Origin: Bacillota bacterium
Lineage (GTDB): Bacteria > Bacillota > Clostridia > Acetivibrionales > DSM-1351
Direction of reading: 5' to 3'
Length of the DNA stretch: 35,133 bases
Assembly: GCA_023395575.1 (NCBI GenBank)
Contig: JAEWZA010000256.1
Span: 1 to 35,133, forward strand
A program made the translations under genes and the position numbers. Below the pieces are notes generated by a model that was not told where the DNA came from, did not search any database, and saw nothing but the letters and a program-made list of their open reading frames with translations. Positions 6,982-16,158 of this stretch are shown here, in pieces (position 1 is the first letter of the stretch; the number at the start of each line of letters is the position of its first letter).

Positions 6982-9831
6982 ATGAATAAATACATAAGAA
7001 AAAGTCTGGCACTTCTACTGGTGTTAGCAACATTTTGGTTAACTTCAGGCAATACCGCAATTGCAGCACTTCAAGTTATTAATCAAACTGTAGAAAAGCA
7101 AAATATAACATCAGGACTGGTTTTGGAAAAATTCCACCGATTTACCACAAGTGGCTGGATAGAATCTCAAGTTCTCAGTGTGGACTTGTTAAATGAAAAT
7201 ATTAAAGTGGATAGCTTAATTAATAACAATTCTGTAACTAGCATTTCCACCGTCAAAAATCTTGCCAAAAGCAAAGATGCAGTTGCAGCAGTAAATGGAA
7301 GCTTCTTTGACATGAAAACAGGCGATGTATTTGGTCCCATAATGTCGTCAGGTAAATTTGATGTTGCACTTGCAAAGAAAAACACCGATTTAGCAACTTT
7401 TTCATTAGATGAATTAAACAATGCTCTATTTACATACTTAGATACAAAAGTTGAGTTAATAACACCAAGTGGAGAACGAAAGCCTGTTGCTGCATATAAT
7501 AGATACACAGGTTACTATAATAATAATATGTACATCGTGGACTCAAAATGGGGTCACAAGACACCTGGTGTTACAGACAAATACCCTAGTTGGATGGAGA
7601 TGGTTGTAGAAAACGGTATAGTCAAAGAATTCCGTGAAAATATGCCTGGAATTGATATTCCTAAAAATGGGTTTGTAGTTATGGCTACATTTGGTCACCA
7701 GAAGGTGCTTACAGATAATTTCAAAATCGGTGATCCAGTTGATTATGATATCACTCTAAATATAGATTCAACTAATTTAAAAATGGCGCTTACAGGGGGT
7801 ACGCTTCTTGTTAAAGATGGGAATGTGCTCTCAAATTTCACACACTCTCCAACTGCTGCAAATACAAGAGCTCCTAGGACAGCAGTAGGTACTACTGCAG
7901 ATGGTAAGACTCTTAAAGTTGTCACTGTTGATGGCAGATCAAAGTCCAGCCTAGGTATGACTCAGTCTGAATTAGCAGCTTATATGAAAGAGCTTGGTTG
8001 TACAAACGCTATCAACTTTGATGGTGGTGGTTCCACAACTATGGTTGCAAGAACTGCTGGAACAACTTCCCTCAGTACTGTAAATACTCCTTCGGAAGGC
8101 TTTGAAAGAGGTGTTTCTGCTTCCCTTGGAATATTCTCTATTGGACCAAAAAGTCCTGTAGCTTCTCTACTTGTGACCTCTTATGAAGAAAATGTTTTTG
8201 TTAATACATCTCGTGCATTTACCGCAAAAGGGCTTGACAAATATCTAAACCCTGTTGAAATTAACCAAGATGAAATAAAATGGTCAGTATCAGGTGTTGA
8301 AGGAACCTTTAAAGGAAATACCCTTTTCCCAACTTCAGCTGGAGAAGCAGTTGTAACAGCAACTTTGGGTGATAACGTAGTTGGAACCTGTAAAATCAAT
8401 GTATTAAGCAGTCCAGTGAAACTAGACCTAAATGTAGAAAAATTAAATACACAGTCAGGAAAATCAACTACCTTTGCTGTAAAGGGCTACAATAAATATG
8501 GTTATAGTGCAAGTATTCACCCCTCCCATGTAAAATGGGGTGTAACAAGTAATGTAGGAACTATTGATTCTAATATTTTTACTGCTGGCGAAAAGGGAAC
8601 AGGGCATGTTTCAGCTTCCTTCGCAGGAGTTTCAGTTTATTGTCCGGTATCAATAGCACAGCCTGGCGAGAAAAAGATTATTGAGGATTTTAAATCAGAT
8701 ACTATGAATCTAGACCTATCCTCCAGTTCTGTAAAAGCATCATATGCGAAGGCTTCAAATGTATATAAATCAGCACCCTATTCAGCAAAGCTTACATATG
8801 ATTTCACTAAGGATGTTCAAAACAGCAGAGCAGCTTATATAAACCTTCCAAATGGAGGCTACTCCTTAGATTCTACCACTTCAAAATTGGGTTTATGGGT
8901 TTATAGCTCAGCTAAAAAACCCGTATGGATAGGCTCTATGGTATATGATAGCAAGGGGAATGTCCATTATAAGTATTTTACAAAAGGTATAACATGGACT
9001 GGATGGAAATTCCTCGAAGTTTCTCTTGAAGATGTGGAAGCTCCCAGCAAGATAACAAAGGTTTATGCGGTTGAAGCTACTAAGACAAAAGCATCAGGTA
9101 CTTTATATTTTGATAATCTGACTATGTTTTATTCCGGATATCCCGATGTTCCCGCTTCAAAGGCAACAACAAATACTGTTCCAAAAGACGAATACTATAA
9201 GGAACGTACTGTATCAGGTTCCGATTCCTTTACTTTTACAGTATTCGGGCAGTCTGAAGGTTACTCTGACGAAAAAAACAAGACACAGATATCCATGTTA
9301 GACTCACTTGCAGCTAAAATAAAGAAAGAGTTTAATGCTTCAGTAGTGGTAGGAAAAGTTGATAACCTATCTCTAAAAGCAAAAGTACCATTTTTATCAA
9401 CAACTTCTGGCTACAAAGCTATTGATAATAACGGTAACAGACTTATACAGCTTAAAACCTTCAACAATAATAGTATGAGACTTACAGATTCAAATCAATG
9501 GTCTTGGTTTAAAAAACAGTTAAGCTCTTTTCAAGGAAATAACCTGTTTATATTCCTTGCAGTAAAGCCTGACGACTTTAGTGATGCTAAAGAAGGTGCT
9601 CTTTTAAAGGAAACTCTTATAGATTATAAAAAACAAAATCCAAATAAGAATGTTTGGGTATTCTACAATGGCCCAACTAATTCTAGTTATATGGAACGCG
9701 GAGTTAAGTACATTTCTACTGCCGGTTTTAATAGCTCAGGGTTTAGCGACAAAAATAAAAGTGCTGCAAAATTTGTTGCTGTAAAAACAAAGGGCAACAC
9801 AATTACATATCAGTTTAAATCCTTTAATTAG
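6982..9831 (+). CDS. Secreted NAGPA-domain (phosphodiester glycosidase) multidomain protein
   Basis: 949 aa. A signal peptide (residues 1-28, cleavage near AIA-A) precedes a phosphodiester glycosidase domain at about 95-390, marked by AAVNGSFF (102-109), APRTAVG (297-303) and the characteristic NFDGGGSTTM (345-354). Two Ig/BIG-like beta domains follow (about 395-475 and 478-560), then a carbohydrate-binding-like beta domain (about 565-735). The last ~180 residues resemble a metallophosphatase fold but lack a clear HDxH/GNHD metal motif, so that domain may be degenerate. No sortase motif or S-layer repeat is seen. Members act on phosphodiester-linked sugars of cell-surface polymers; the substrate here is unknown. 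Starts at the ATG after GGGAGG (spacing about 11), and ends before a strong shared terminator. Confidence 0.85.
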   Translation: MNKYIRKSLALLLVLATFWLTSGNTAIAALQVINQTVEKQNITSGLVLEKFHRFTTSGWIESQVLSVDLLNENIKVDSLINNNSVTSISTVKNLAKSKDAVAAVNGSFFDMKTGDVFGPIMSSGKFDVALAKKNTDLATFSLDELNNALFTYLDTKVELITPSGERKPVAAYNRYTGYYNNNMYIVDSKWGHKTPGVTDKYPSWMEMVVENGIVKEFRENMPGIDIPKNGFVVMATFGHQKVLTDNFKIGDPVDYDITLNIDSTNLKMALTGGTLLVKDGNVLSNFTHSPTAANTRAPRTAVGTTADGKTLKVVTVDGRSKSSLGMTQSELAAYMKELGCTNAINFDGGGSTTMVARTAGTTSLSTVNTPSEGFERGVSASLGIFSIGPKSPVASLLVTSYEENVFVNTSRAFTAKGLDKYLNPVEINQDEIKWSVSGVEGTFKGNTLFPTSAGEAVVTATLGDNVVGTCKINVLSSPVKLDLNVEKLNTQSGKSTTFAVKGYNKYGYSASIHPSHVKWGVTSNVGTIDSNIFTAGEKGTGHVSASFAGVSVYCPVSIAQPGEKKIIEDFKSDTMNLDLSSSSVKASYAKASNVYKSAPYSAKLTYDFTKDVQNSRAAYINLPNGGYSLDSTTSKLGLWVYSSAKKPVWIGSMVYDSKGNVHYKYFTKGITWTGWKFLEVSLEDVEAPSKITKVYAVEATKTKASGTLYFDNLTMFYSGYPDVPASKATTNTVPKDEYYKERTVSGSDSFTFTVFGQSEGYSDEKNKTQISMLDSLAAKIKKEFNASVVVGKVDNLSLKAKVPFLSTTSGYKAIDNNGNRLIQLKTFNNNSMRLTDSNQWSWFKKQLSSFQGNNLFIFLAVKPDDFSDAKEGALLKETLIDYKKQNPNKNVWVFYNGPTNSSYMERGVKYISTAGFNSSGFSDKNKSAAKFVAVKTKGNTITYQFKSFN

Positions 9832-9937
9832 AGCCAATTAACTCAGTTTTTTGGTTAAGTTTTTAGGTATATAAAATTTACTAATGAAAAGTTAAATAAT
9901 TTCAATTGCTAAAGTTGATTAATAAAAATATGATACG

Positions 9938-9969
9938 AAAATGCGCTGGCTCTTGCCAGCGCATTTTTT
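9938..9969. terminator. Bidirectional terminator between convergent genes
   Basis: A perfect 13-bp stem (AAAATGCGCTGGC with its complement, four-base loop TCTT) followed by T-runs on both strands. It serves the NAGPA gene on the plus strand and galU on the minus strand. Confidence 0.93.
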
Positions 9970-10035
9970 ATACTAAATTGTATAATATATAAAAGTACAT
10001 TTAAATAACAGCGTATACGAGTTACAACAAAACTA

Positions 10036-10908
10036 TTATAGTAATTGATCTATTTTGTTTTTAAGAAATGCAGCAAATTCATCCTTTAAGTCATCCCTCT
10101 TCAGTGAAAATTCCACCGTAGCTTTAAGAAAACCTATTCTATCTCCTACATCATACCTGTCACCATCGAAATCAAAGGCATACATAGCTTCCCTTTCCAT
10201 TAATTTCTCAAGTGCATCAGTCAACCATATCTCTCCATTTTTCCCTGGTGTAGCAGATTCTAAAAATTCAAATATTCTCGGTGAAATTATGTATCTTCCC
10301 AATATAGCTATATTAGAAGGAGCATGCTCAACCTCTGGTTTTTCTACCAGTCCTTTTACCTTATATACTCTCTCGTCAATCTGGTTTCCAGCTATAATAC
10401 CATACTTTGTAACATCTTGAAGTGGTACCTTTTGAACTCCTAAAATAGTTGTTCTATATTCATTGTAAACATCCATAAGTTGCTTAATACAAGGTGTTTT
10501 TGAATGAACTATATCGTCACCAAGCATTACAGCAAATGGCTCATCTCCAATAAAGGACTTTGCACAGTATATTGCATGCCCTAGACCTTTTGCTTCCTTT
10601 TGCCTTATATAATGTATGTTTGCAATGTTTGATATACCTTGAACCTCACTTAGAAGTTCTTGTTTCCCTTTTCTATGTAGTTCCTCTTCAAGCTCATATG
10701 ATTTATCAAAGTGATCCTCAATTGCTCTTTTATTTCTACCAGAAATTATAAGAATATCTTCAATGCCCGCATTAGCAGCCTCTTCAACAATATACTGTAT
10801 TGTTGGCTTGTCCACAATAGGAATCATTTCTTTTGGTTGCGCCTTTGTAGCAGGCAAAAATCTAGTTCCAAGCCCTGCAGCTGGTATTATTGCCTTTCTT
10901 ACCTTCAT
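10036..10908 (-). CDS. galU: UTP-glucose-1-phosphate uridylyltransferase GalU
   Basis: Makes UDP-glucose from UTP and glucose-1-phosphate in the cytoplasm, for envelope polysaccharides, glycolipids or teichoic acid decoration. 290 aa from the ATG at 10908 with GGAGG five bases upstream. Motifs: AIIPAAGLGTRFLPATKAQPKEM (nucleotide-binding loop near the N-terminus, residues 5-27), IVDKPTIQYIVEEA, MLGDDIV, LVEKP and GEIWLTDAL. Length and order match typical bacterial GalU (about 290 aa). Monocistronic; it ends at the shared terminator at 9938. Confidence 0.96.
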   Translation of the reverse strand: MKVRKAIIPAAGLGTRFLPATKAQPKEMIPIVDKPTIQYIVEEAANAGIEDILIISGRNKRAIEDHFDKSYELEEELHRKGKQELLSEVQGISNIANIHYIRQKEAKGLGHAIYCAKSFIGDEPFAVMLGDDIVHSKTPCIKQLMDVYNEYRTTILGVQKVPLQDVTKYGIIAGNQIDERVYKVKGLVEKPEVEHAPSNIAILGRYIISPRIFEFLESATPGKNGEIWLTDALEKLMEREAMYAFDFDGDRYDVGDRIGFLKATVEFSLKRDDLKDEFAAFLKNKIDQLL

Positions 10909-11056
10909 AAAGTCCTCCAAAAATACTATATTTTATATCAATTTTAACATACATTTCTTTTCACTAACAATACATATTATATATTATAGCATTATTTCCT
11001 ATTCATCTTCCCTATTCCGCCCACTCTCATAAATTAATATTTTTAAAGTATTACCT

Positions 11057-11085
11057 TTGACTTTCTGATAATTTTATGATATTAT
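11057..11085 (+). promoter_or_regulatory. SigA-type promoter of the FMN riboswitch-ribU transcript
   Basis: TTGACT, a 17-base spacer and TATTAT, ending about 25 bases before the RFN element. Near-consensus. Confidence 0.8.
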
Positions 11086-11110
11086 CTCGCTATTAAAGAC
11101 TAATATTGCG

Positions 11111-11232
11111 TATCTTCAGGGCAGGGCGTAATTCCCTACCGGCGGTAATGTGCAAATATAGCATTAGCCCGCGAGCGAAAGCCGACATGGTGAGATTCCA
11201 TGGCCGACAGTACAGTCTGGATGAAAGAAGAA
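11111..11232 (+). ncRNA. FMN riboswitch (RFN element)
   Basis: All conserved RFN blocks are present in order: TATCTTCAGGGCAGGG at the 5' end, TTCCCTACCGGCGGTAA, AGCCCGCGAGC, CCGACAGT and GTCTGGATGAAAGAAG at the 3' end. FMN binding favours the downstream terminator (11256-11288), cutting expression of ribU when flavin is plentiful. Confidence 0.97.
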
Positions 11233-11255
11233 TTGACATTTGCGAAGCTTATTCG

Positions 11256-11288
11256 AAAGCCCTGTGGATTATTTCCCACAGGGCTTTT
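11256..11288 (+). terminator. Riboswitch-controlled terminator
   Basis: AAAGCCCTGTGG pairs with CCACAGGGCTTT and is followed by TTTT. It sits directly after the RFN element, 137 bases before the ribU start, so control is by transcription termination. Confidence 0.92.
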
Positions 11289-11424
11289 ATATTTTGATAT
11301 AGGATAGAATTCAAATTTCTATTGGTCCTATTGATGGTTTAAGGCTAGAGTCTTAAAGCATCAAAAAATGGAAGTTTACCAATCCACACATACGCATAAA
11401 TTTCATCACCCTAGGGAGGTTTTT

Positions 11425-11976
11425 ATGAATAAATACAATACTAAAAAAATAACTACAATGGGCATTTTAATTGCAATATCAATTATCCTTATCATTTCTC
11501 CATTAAGATTTCCTTTTCCTGCAGCACCATTTTTGGAGTATGATGCTGGAGATATTCCTATACTGATAGGTGGTTTTATTTATGGACCTCTCTCAGGCAT
11601 ATTGCTAACTATAGTTGCCTCCGTAGTACAGGCTCTTACAGTTAGCAGTGCTAGCGGTTGGGTAGGCTGTATCATGCATATCTTTGCCACTTCATCTCTA
11701 GTTGGTATAGCTGCTGGTATATACTCTAAAAAAAGGACATTAAAATGGGCTATTATAGGTTTAATTCTTGGTAGCTTATCTATGACAGGAATTATGATTA
11801 TATTAAATTTAATTATAAATCCATTATTTTATGGCATGACAGTTGATGCTGTAAAGCAGCTTATTATCCCTGCAATATTGCCCTTCAACATCATGAAAGC
11901 AGGTATAAATTCCATTATTACGCTCTTAATTTATAAGTCAATAGGAGTACTTTTAGAACGTATAACTAATAAATAA
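11425..11976 (+). CDS. ribU: Riboflavin ECF transporter substrate-binding subunit RibU
   Basis: 183 aa integral membrane protein with about six hydrophobic helices. It shows the RibU-type features near the N-terminus (ISPLRFPFPAAPFLEYDAGDIPILIGGFIYGP spans about residues 25-56, with Asp/Leu-Glu-Tyr-Asp in the riboflavin pocket). It captures riboflavin and works with the shared ECF ATPases and EcfT, which are not in this window. The start ATG at 11425 has GGGAGG six bases upstream; the frame is open to 11368 but that start lacks a site. The FMN riboswitch upstream confirms the flavin role. Confidence 0.95.
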   Translation: MNKYNTKKITTMGILIAISIILIISPLRFPFPAAPFLEYDAGDIPILIGGFIYGPLSGILLTIVASVVQALTVSSASGWVGCIMHIFATSSLVGIAAGIYSKKRTLKWAIIGLILGSLSMTGIMIILNLIINPLFYGMTVDAVKQLIIPAILPFNIMKAGINSIITLLIYKSIGVLLERITNK

Positions 11977-12183
11977 CTCTGCTTTCTCATATGAATGTCT
12001 ATCAGTGCTAATATTTATCAATTGTTGCTACTAAAATAATTAGAATAAGCAAATACATTAGGTAATATATTGTAATGTTCCATTGTTTATAAAGTTAATA
12101 TTCTAAAATATTAATATACAGCGGTTGTTAGCCAAAAAACCATCTGGTATATTGGGTAAAAAATAAAAAATTGAAATTATATA

Positions 12184-12212
12184 TTTACAATGAAATCAAT
12201 AGCACGTATTAT
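12184..12212 (+). promoter_or_regulatory. SigA-type promoter for the 12315 gene
   Basis: TTTACA, 17-base spacer, TATTAT. About 25 bases after the -10 lies a perfect 9-bp inverted repeat, TTTAATAGG (12238-12246) and CCTATTAAA (12264-12272), which could be an operator or a leader hairpin. The rest of 11977-12183 holds nothing I can recognise. Confidence 0.6.
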
Positions 12213-12314
12213 TATATATAATATCTGATTATTATTTTTTAATAGGTGTCAAAATTTCTAAAGCCTATTAAATAATAACTTAACTATTGCGATAATTGCG
12301 GGGTGATATTGTTT

Positions 12315-12608
12315 ATGGAATTTTGTAAATGTGGTTCTTTAAAAATTAATGGAAGTTGTACTAATAAGAAGTGTGAACATCACATTAAAACAATGATTGA
12401 ATTGGCTACTCCTCAGCAGATTGAATATATCAAGGAACTAGCAGATCAGTTAGCTGATGATATTAGCGAAATTAATTTTGATACCCTCAGTAAGTCAGAG
12501 GCTGTAGACCTTATTGATGAGTATTTAGAAAAAATAGAAGATGCTGAGAAAAAGCTTTCTCCAGACACAGCATTGCTTGATGACGATGACACCGAAGAAG
12601 AAGTATAA
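12315..12608 (+). CDS. Small zinc-ribbon plus acidic-tail protein, unknown function
   Basis: 97 aa from the ATG at 12315 (GGGGTGAT lies about 9 bases upstream; GTG at 12303 and TTG at 12309 are possible in-frame alternatives). Cysteines in the first 20 residues (FCKCGSL, SCTNKKCEHH) look like a zinc-binding knuckle. The middle, TPQQIEYIKELADQL followed by LSKSEAVDLIDEYLE, resembles the short helical motif found in DUF3072-like and DNA-associated proteins. The tail is strongly acidic (DDDDTEEE). No signal peptide. It is transcribed alone, from the promoter at 12184 to the terminator at 12621. A nucleic-acid or protein-binding adaptor role is a guess. Confidence 0.8.
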   Translation: MEFCKCGSLKINGSCTNKKCEHHIKTMIELATPQQIEYIKELADQLADDISEINFDTLSKSEAVDLIDEYLEKIEDAEKKLSPDTALLDDDDTEEEV

Positions 12609-12620
12609 AAATCTATCAAT

Positions 12621-12655
12621 AGACGGCAAGGATTATATTATCCTTGCCGTCTTTC
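12621..12655 (+). terminator. Terminator of the 12315 gene
   Basis: AGACGGCAAGGAT pairs perfectly with ATCCTTGCCGTCT (13 bp), followed by TTTC. Confidence 0.85.
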
Positions 12656-12691
12656 TGTTGATAACTTATAAATTTATGATTAAACTAAACA

Positions 12692-12851
12692 TGTGGATAT
12701 GTGAAAAAAGTAGTGTACAAATTTTCAAACATGCTGCTAATCAAGCGTTTACGCATTATGTCAATGTTAGTATCCTGTGCAAGATGGCATGTGCATAATG
12801 TGTATAAGTCTGTTAATAAAGTGAAATCACACTTTAGACTGTTGTGGATAA
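12692..12851 (-). promoter_or_regulatory. Cluster of DnaA boxes
   Basis: On the minus strand there are three exact TTATNCACA boxes: 12843-12851 (TTATCCACA), 12799-12807 (TTATACACA) and 12790-12798 (TTATGCACA). The last two abut. A fourth with one mismatch is at 12692-12700 (ATATCCACA). All point the same way. The region lies between a terminator and the 3' end of a convergent gene, where promoter control is not expected. It may be a DnaA-binding or titration site. Confidence 0.5.
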
Positions 12852-12895
12852 CTAATAAAAATCTGCTATAAAAACTTACTGCTTCACCTATGTTT

Positions 12896-14815
12896 TTATT
12901 TTTTTATGTTAAGTCCATAGCCATAAGGAAACAATACATCATCTTCATTTGACTGCTTATTCATCGTTATTGGAAGTTGTTGAGAATTTTTAGGCCATGT
13001 TACAGGTAGTCTTGCCTCAAACTCATACTCATCATACAGAACTTTGGCAATTTCTCCCCCCTCTGTGCCAGGAAGCCATGCTTCAACAAAACCATCCCAC
13101 TTATTTATTTCATCCGTTACTATTCTTGGTCTTCCTGATACTAGAATAACAACAAGTGGCTTCTTCGCCTCATATGCCGCTTTAAGTGTAATTTCATTCC
13201 CCTCCAGGACAGTTCCCCGTATTAAGCTGAGACTATCATCATCACCTTTACCTTCAGCATACGGATATTCACCTAATACTGCCACTATAACATCTGCATC
13301 CTTTAGTTTATCTGTTTCCGAAATAATAGTACTTCCATTTTTACTTGCAATTTCTTTAAAACCATCTAAAATAGTTGTGCCACTAACCCAACGACCTTTA
13401 ATTATGTCATCCTGGCCACCCTGCCATGTTTTTGTCCATCCTCCGCACTGTACTCCAATATTATCTGCTGCTGGACCTATCACCGCTATTTTTTTATTCT
13501 TATCTAAAGGCAAAACATTATTTTTATTCTTAAGTAACACTAATGACTTTCTAACTGCTTCTTCAGCAATTTGCTTACTTTTATAATTCCTAAGAATAAA
13601 CTCCTTTTCTGCAGCTTCTTTGTTTTCAAATTTGCCCATTTCCATTTTAACTCTGAGAACTCGTGAAACAGCATCATTTATTCGATTTTCTGATATATCT
13701 CCATTTTCTATAGCTTTAACTAAAGCTTCCTGACATTCTTTCCATGAAGAGTCTTCCATCAGAACATCAACACCAGCATTAACTGCATCAACTACCTTTT
13801 GGTACATAGTATCTCCATATAGCTGGTGAATACCGTTATAATCGCTTATAACCAGTCCTTTAAACCCAATATCATTCTTTAATACACTTTGTATAAGATT
13901 TTTGTTTGCATGGTTTTTTACCCCATTGACACTGCTATATGACACCATAATACTTTTAACTCCTGCATTAACAGCCTCATTATAAATTGAAATATAATAA
14001 TCTTTTAATTCATTTTGGCTTATTTTAGCATCACCCTGATCCAATAAATAACCGCTATCTCCTGTCCCAAACTGTACAGCCCCATCTGCTACATAGTGTT
14101 TTGCACATGCAATGATGCCATTAGCCTGTAGCGTAGTTATATATGGTAGTGCCATTATACTAACCAAATCAGAATTTTCACTGTAACATTCATATGTTCT
14201 TCCCCATCTGATATCATTACTAACAGCAACTGTAGGTGAAAAAGACCAATCAATACCTGCTGCAGTTAACTCCTTCGCATTATCCTCAGCTATTTTCATT
14301 ATTAGCTCAGCATCTCTGCTAGCTCCCAATCCAATATTATGAGGGTAAATGACTGTGTCCTTCATGTTATTATTACCATGTACAGCATCAACAGCAAATA
14401 AAAGGGGAATGGCTAGTTTGGTTTCTCTAGCCGCCTCCTTATATTTTTTGGTCATATTACTCCATTCATCCATGGTATTTTCATCTGGTGTAGACCCACC
14501 CGCCGCAAATATTGATCCTATATAGTATTTTTTTATATCCTCAATTGATATTGCTCTTCTCTCAACCTGCAGCATCTGTCCAACTTTTTCTTCAGGCGTC
14601 ATTACATTCAAATAAAGCTTAATGTTTTCCTCCACTGATTTAGAACTGTCATACAGTACATTTGTATCTTGTATCTGCTGAAGATAATCAGATGTATTCA
14701 TAGCCGATTTATTTTTATCAAGTGTTTCTGTTGAAACATTTGAATTATTGCAACCACAAAGCAATCCTAGTGCCAATAAGACTACTGAAATTTTTGTTAT
14801 ATACCCTCTTTTCAA
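12896..14815 (-). CDS. GH3-family glycosidase lipoprotein (beta-glucosidase/xylosidase type)
   Basis: 639 aa, with a UUG start supported by GGAGG eight bases upstream; no nearby ATG exists. The N-terminus is a lipoprotein signal (lipobox LLCGC, lipidated Cys22), so the enzyme is anchored outside the membrane. The GH3 (alpha/beta)8 domain (about 60-395) has VDAVHGNN, the substrate-binding KH pair (Lys239, His240) and the nucleophile Asp325 in LVISDYNG. The second domain (about 420-635) has RKSLVLLKN and the GPAAD loop. It removes terminal beta-linked sugars from oligosaccharides; glucose is the commonest target, but xylose or exo-glucanase action is possible. Divergent from the CE7 esterase gene, suggesting a shared carbohydrate locus. 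Confidence 0.92.
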   Translation of the reverse strand: MKRGYITKISVVLLALGLLCGCNNSNVSTETLDKNKSAMNTSDYLQQIQDTNVLYDSSKSVEENIKLYLNVMTPEEKVGQMLQVERRAISIEDIKKYYIGSIFAAGGSTPDENTMDEWSNMTKKYKEAARETKLAIPLLFAVDAVHGNNNMKDTVIYPHNIGLGASRDAELIMKIAEDNAKELTAAGIDWSFSPTVAVSNDIRWGRTYECYSENSDLVSIMALPYITTLQANGIIACAKHYVADGAVQFGTGDSGYLLDQGDAKISQNELKDYYISIYNEAVNAGVKSIMVSYSSVNGVKNHANKNLIQSVLKNDIGFKGLVISDYNGIHQLYGDTMYQKVVDAVNAGVDVLMEDSSWKECQEALVKAIENGDISENRINDAVSRVLRVKMEMGKFENKEAAEKEFILRNYKSKQIAEEAVRKSLVLLKNKNNVLPLDKNKKIAVIGPAADNIGVQCGGWTKTWQGGQDDIIKGRWVSGTTILDGFKEIASKNGSTIISETDKLKDADVIVAVLGEYPYAEGKGDDDSLSLIRGTVLEGNEITLKAAYEAKKPLVVILVSGRPRIVTDEINKWDGFVEAWLPGTEGGEIAKVLYDEYEFEARLPVTWPKNSQQLPITMNKQSNEDDVLFPYGYGLNIKK

Positions 14816-14844
14816 TTTAGATGCCTCCTCTTTGTCGTAATATA

Positions 14845-14873
14845 ATATTATTAAATTTTGACCTAAATTACAA
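14845..14873 (-). promoter_or_regulatory. Possible promoter of the GH3 gene
   Basis: Minus strand TTGTAA, 17-base spacer, TAATAT, about 30 bases before the UUG start. Confidence 0.45.
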
Positions 14874-15034
14874 CAATAAAAGTTAATATCTTGTTTATCA
14901 TAATAAATAAGAGTTATAATTATTAAGTCATGCTTAACTAGCTAAAATTAAATATCAATTCGCACATTGGCTTTGAAAAAATTATTAAACACATAATATT
15001 AATAATGCTATTATACCAAAAGGAGGATTTTTAA

Positions 15035-15997
15035 ATGCTTCAACCTTATGATTTACCTCTTGAGCAGCTTAGAAACTATAAGCCAGACCTTACAAGACAG
15101 CCTGACTTTAACGAATTTTGGAGTGACTCACTTAAGGAGTTATCAAAAATACCCCTTAATTATACTTTAACTCCATTTAATTTCCCTGTTAAGGGTGTAA
15201 AGGTTTTTACTATTAACTTTACAGGGTTTAATAATGCAAATATCCAAGGTTATTTTGCCATTCCTGATAAAGCAGGACCACATCCAGGATTATTGCTAAT
15301 TCATGGTTACAATTGGTGCCTTGATGGAAATATTGGAGATACTGTTAATTGGGCATTGCATGGCTATGCTTCTTTTCAGCTTCTTGTTCGCGGACAGCAG
15401 GGCTACAGTTCCGATAATGTAGTTTCTTCAACTGGATTTGCATCAGGCTGGATGACTAAGGGAATTCTGGATCCAAATGAATATTATTATAGAGCAGTTT
15501 ATTTGGACGCAGTGAGAGCATTGGAAGTTCTTGCGTCAATTGATAATGTGGATGCAAGTAAAATTGGAGTACATGGCGGAAGTCAGGGAGGAGCCTTAAC
15601 CTTAGCTTCAGCTGCACTTAGTGATATCCCTGTAGTTGCGGTTGCAGATGAACCATTCCTATGTAATTTTGAAAGAGCCATAGATGTAGCCCTAAAAAAT
15701 CCATTTAATGAAATAAACGAATATTTTAGGCGTAATACTGCCCCTGAAATTGAAATACAAGCAAAAAAAACACTGTCATATTTTGATATTATGAACCTTG
15801 CTCCAAGAATTAAATGTCATACTTGGGTAAGTGCAGGATTAGTAGATGATATTGTACCTCCTTCTACAGTTTTCGCTGCATATAACCATATGGTTTGCTC
15901 CAAGGAAATCTCAGTTCACCGATACTTTGGTCATGAATATATTCCAGCAACTGTTATTCCTAAGCTAAGTACCTTGATGAAGTATCTGCAGCCCTAG
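15035..15997 (+). CDS. CE7 acetyl xylan esterase / cephalosporin-C deacetylase
   Basis: 320 aa alpha/beta-hydrolase of carbohydrate esterase family 7, normal length for the family. The three CE7 signatures are present: RGQ (119-121), GGSQGG with nucleophile Ser183, and FGHE with His300; the acid is Asp271 in GLVDD. CE7 enzymes work as cytoplasmic hexamers that remove acetyl groups from short xylo-oligosaccharides; the absence of a signal peptide fits. The start ATG follows AGGAGG with good spacing. Divergently placed from the GH3 lipoprotein, it fits a role in finishing imported plant oligosaccharides. It ends at a terminator shared with the chemoreceptor gene. Confidence 0.94.
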   Translation: MLQPYDLPLEQLRNYKPDLTRQPDFNEFWSDSLKELSKIPLNYTLTPFNFPVKGVKVFTINFTGFNNANIQGYFAIPDKAGPHPGLLLIHGYNWCLDGNIGDTVNWALHGYASFQLLVRGQQGYSSDNVVSSTGFASGWMTKGILDPNEYYYRAVYLDAVRALEVLASIDNVDASKIGVHGGSQGGALTLASAALSDIPVVAVADEPFLCNFERAIDVALKNPFNEINEYFRRNTAPEIEIQAKKTLSYFDIMNLAPRIKCHTWVSAGLVDDIVPPSTVFAAYNHMVCSKEISVHRYFGHEYIPATVIPKLSTLMKYLQP

Positions 15998-16105
15998 AAT
16001 AATATTGTTAGGATATGCTGAACAGTAGTAAATATGCTTGAAGGAAGTTAACTCTTAAATTATTATTGCTTTGTGAAAAGTTAAATAAAATCAATCAGAT
16101 ATAAC

Positions 16106-16148
16106 AAAGGGTATCAGTCAATTTGTATTGGCTAGATACCCTTTCATT
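16106..16148. terminator. Bidirectional terminator
   Basis: AAAGGGTATC pairs with GATACCCTTT, extended by GTCAAT/ATTGGC inside (one G-U). It lies between the convergent CE7 and chemoreceptor genes. The T-tracts are short on both strands. Confidence 0.7.
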
Positions 16149-16158
16149 ATCTATAAAA

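Noticed and set aside
13044..13586. 180-codon plus-strand ORF inside the GH3 gene
   Set aside because: Antisense of a clear glycosidase; Ser/Pro-rich peptide typical of shadow frames.
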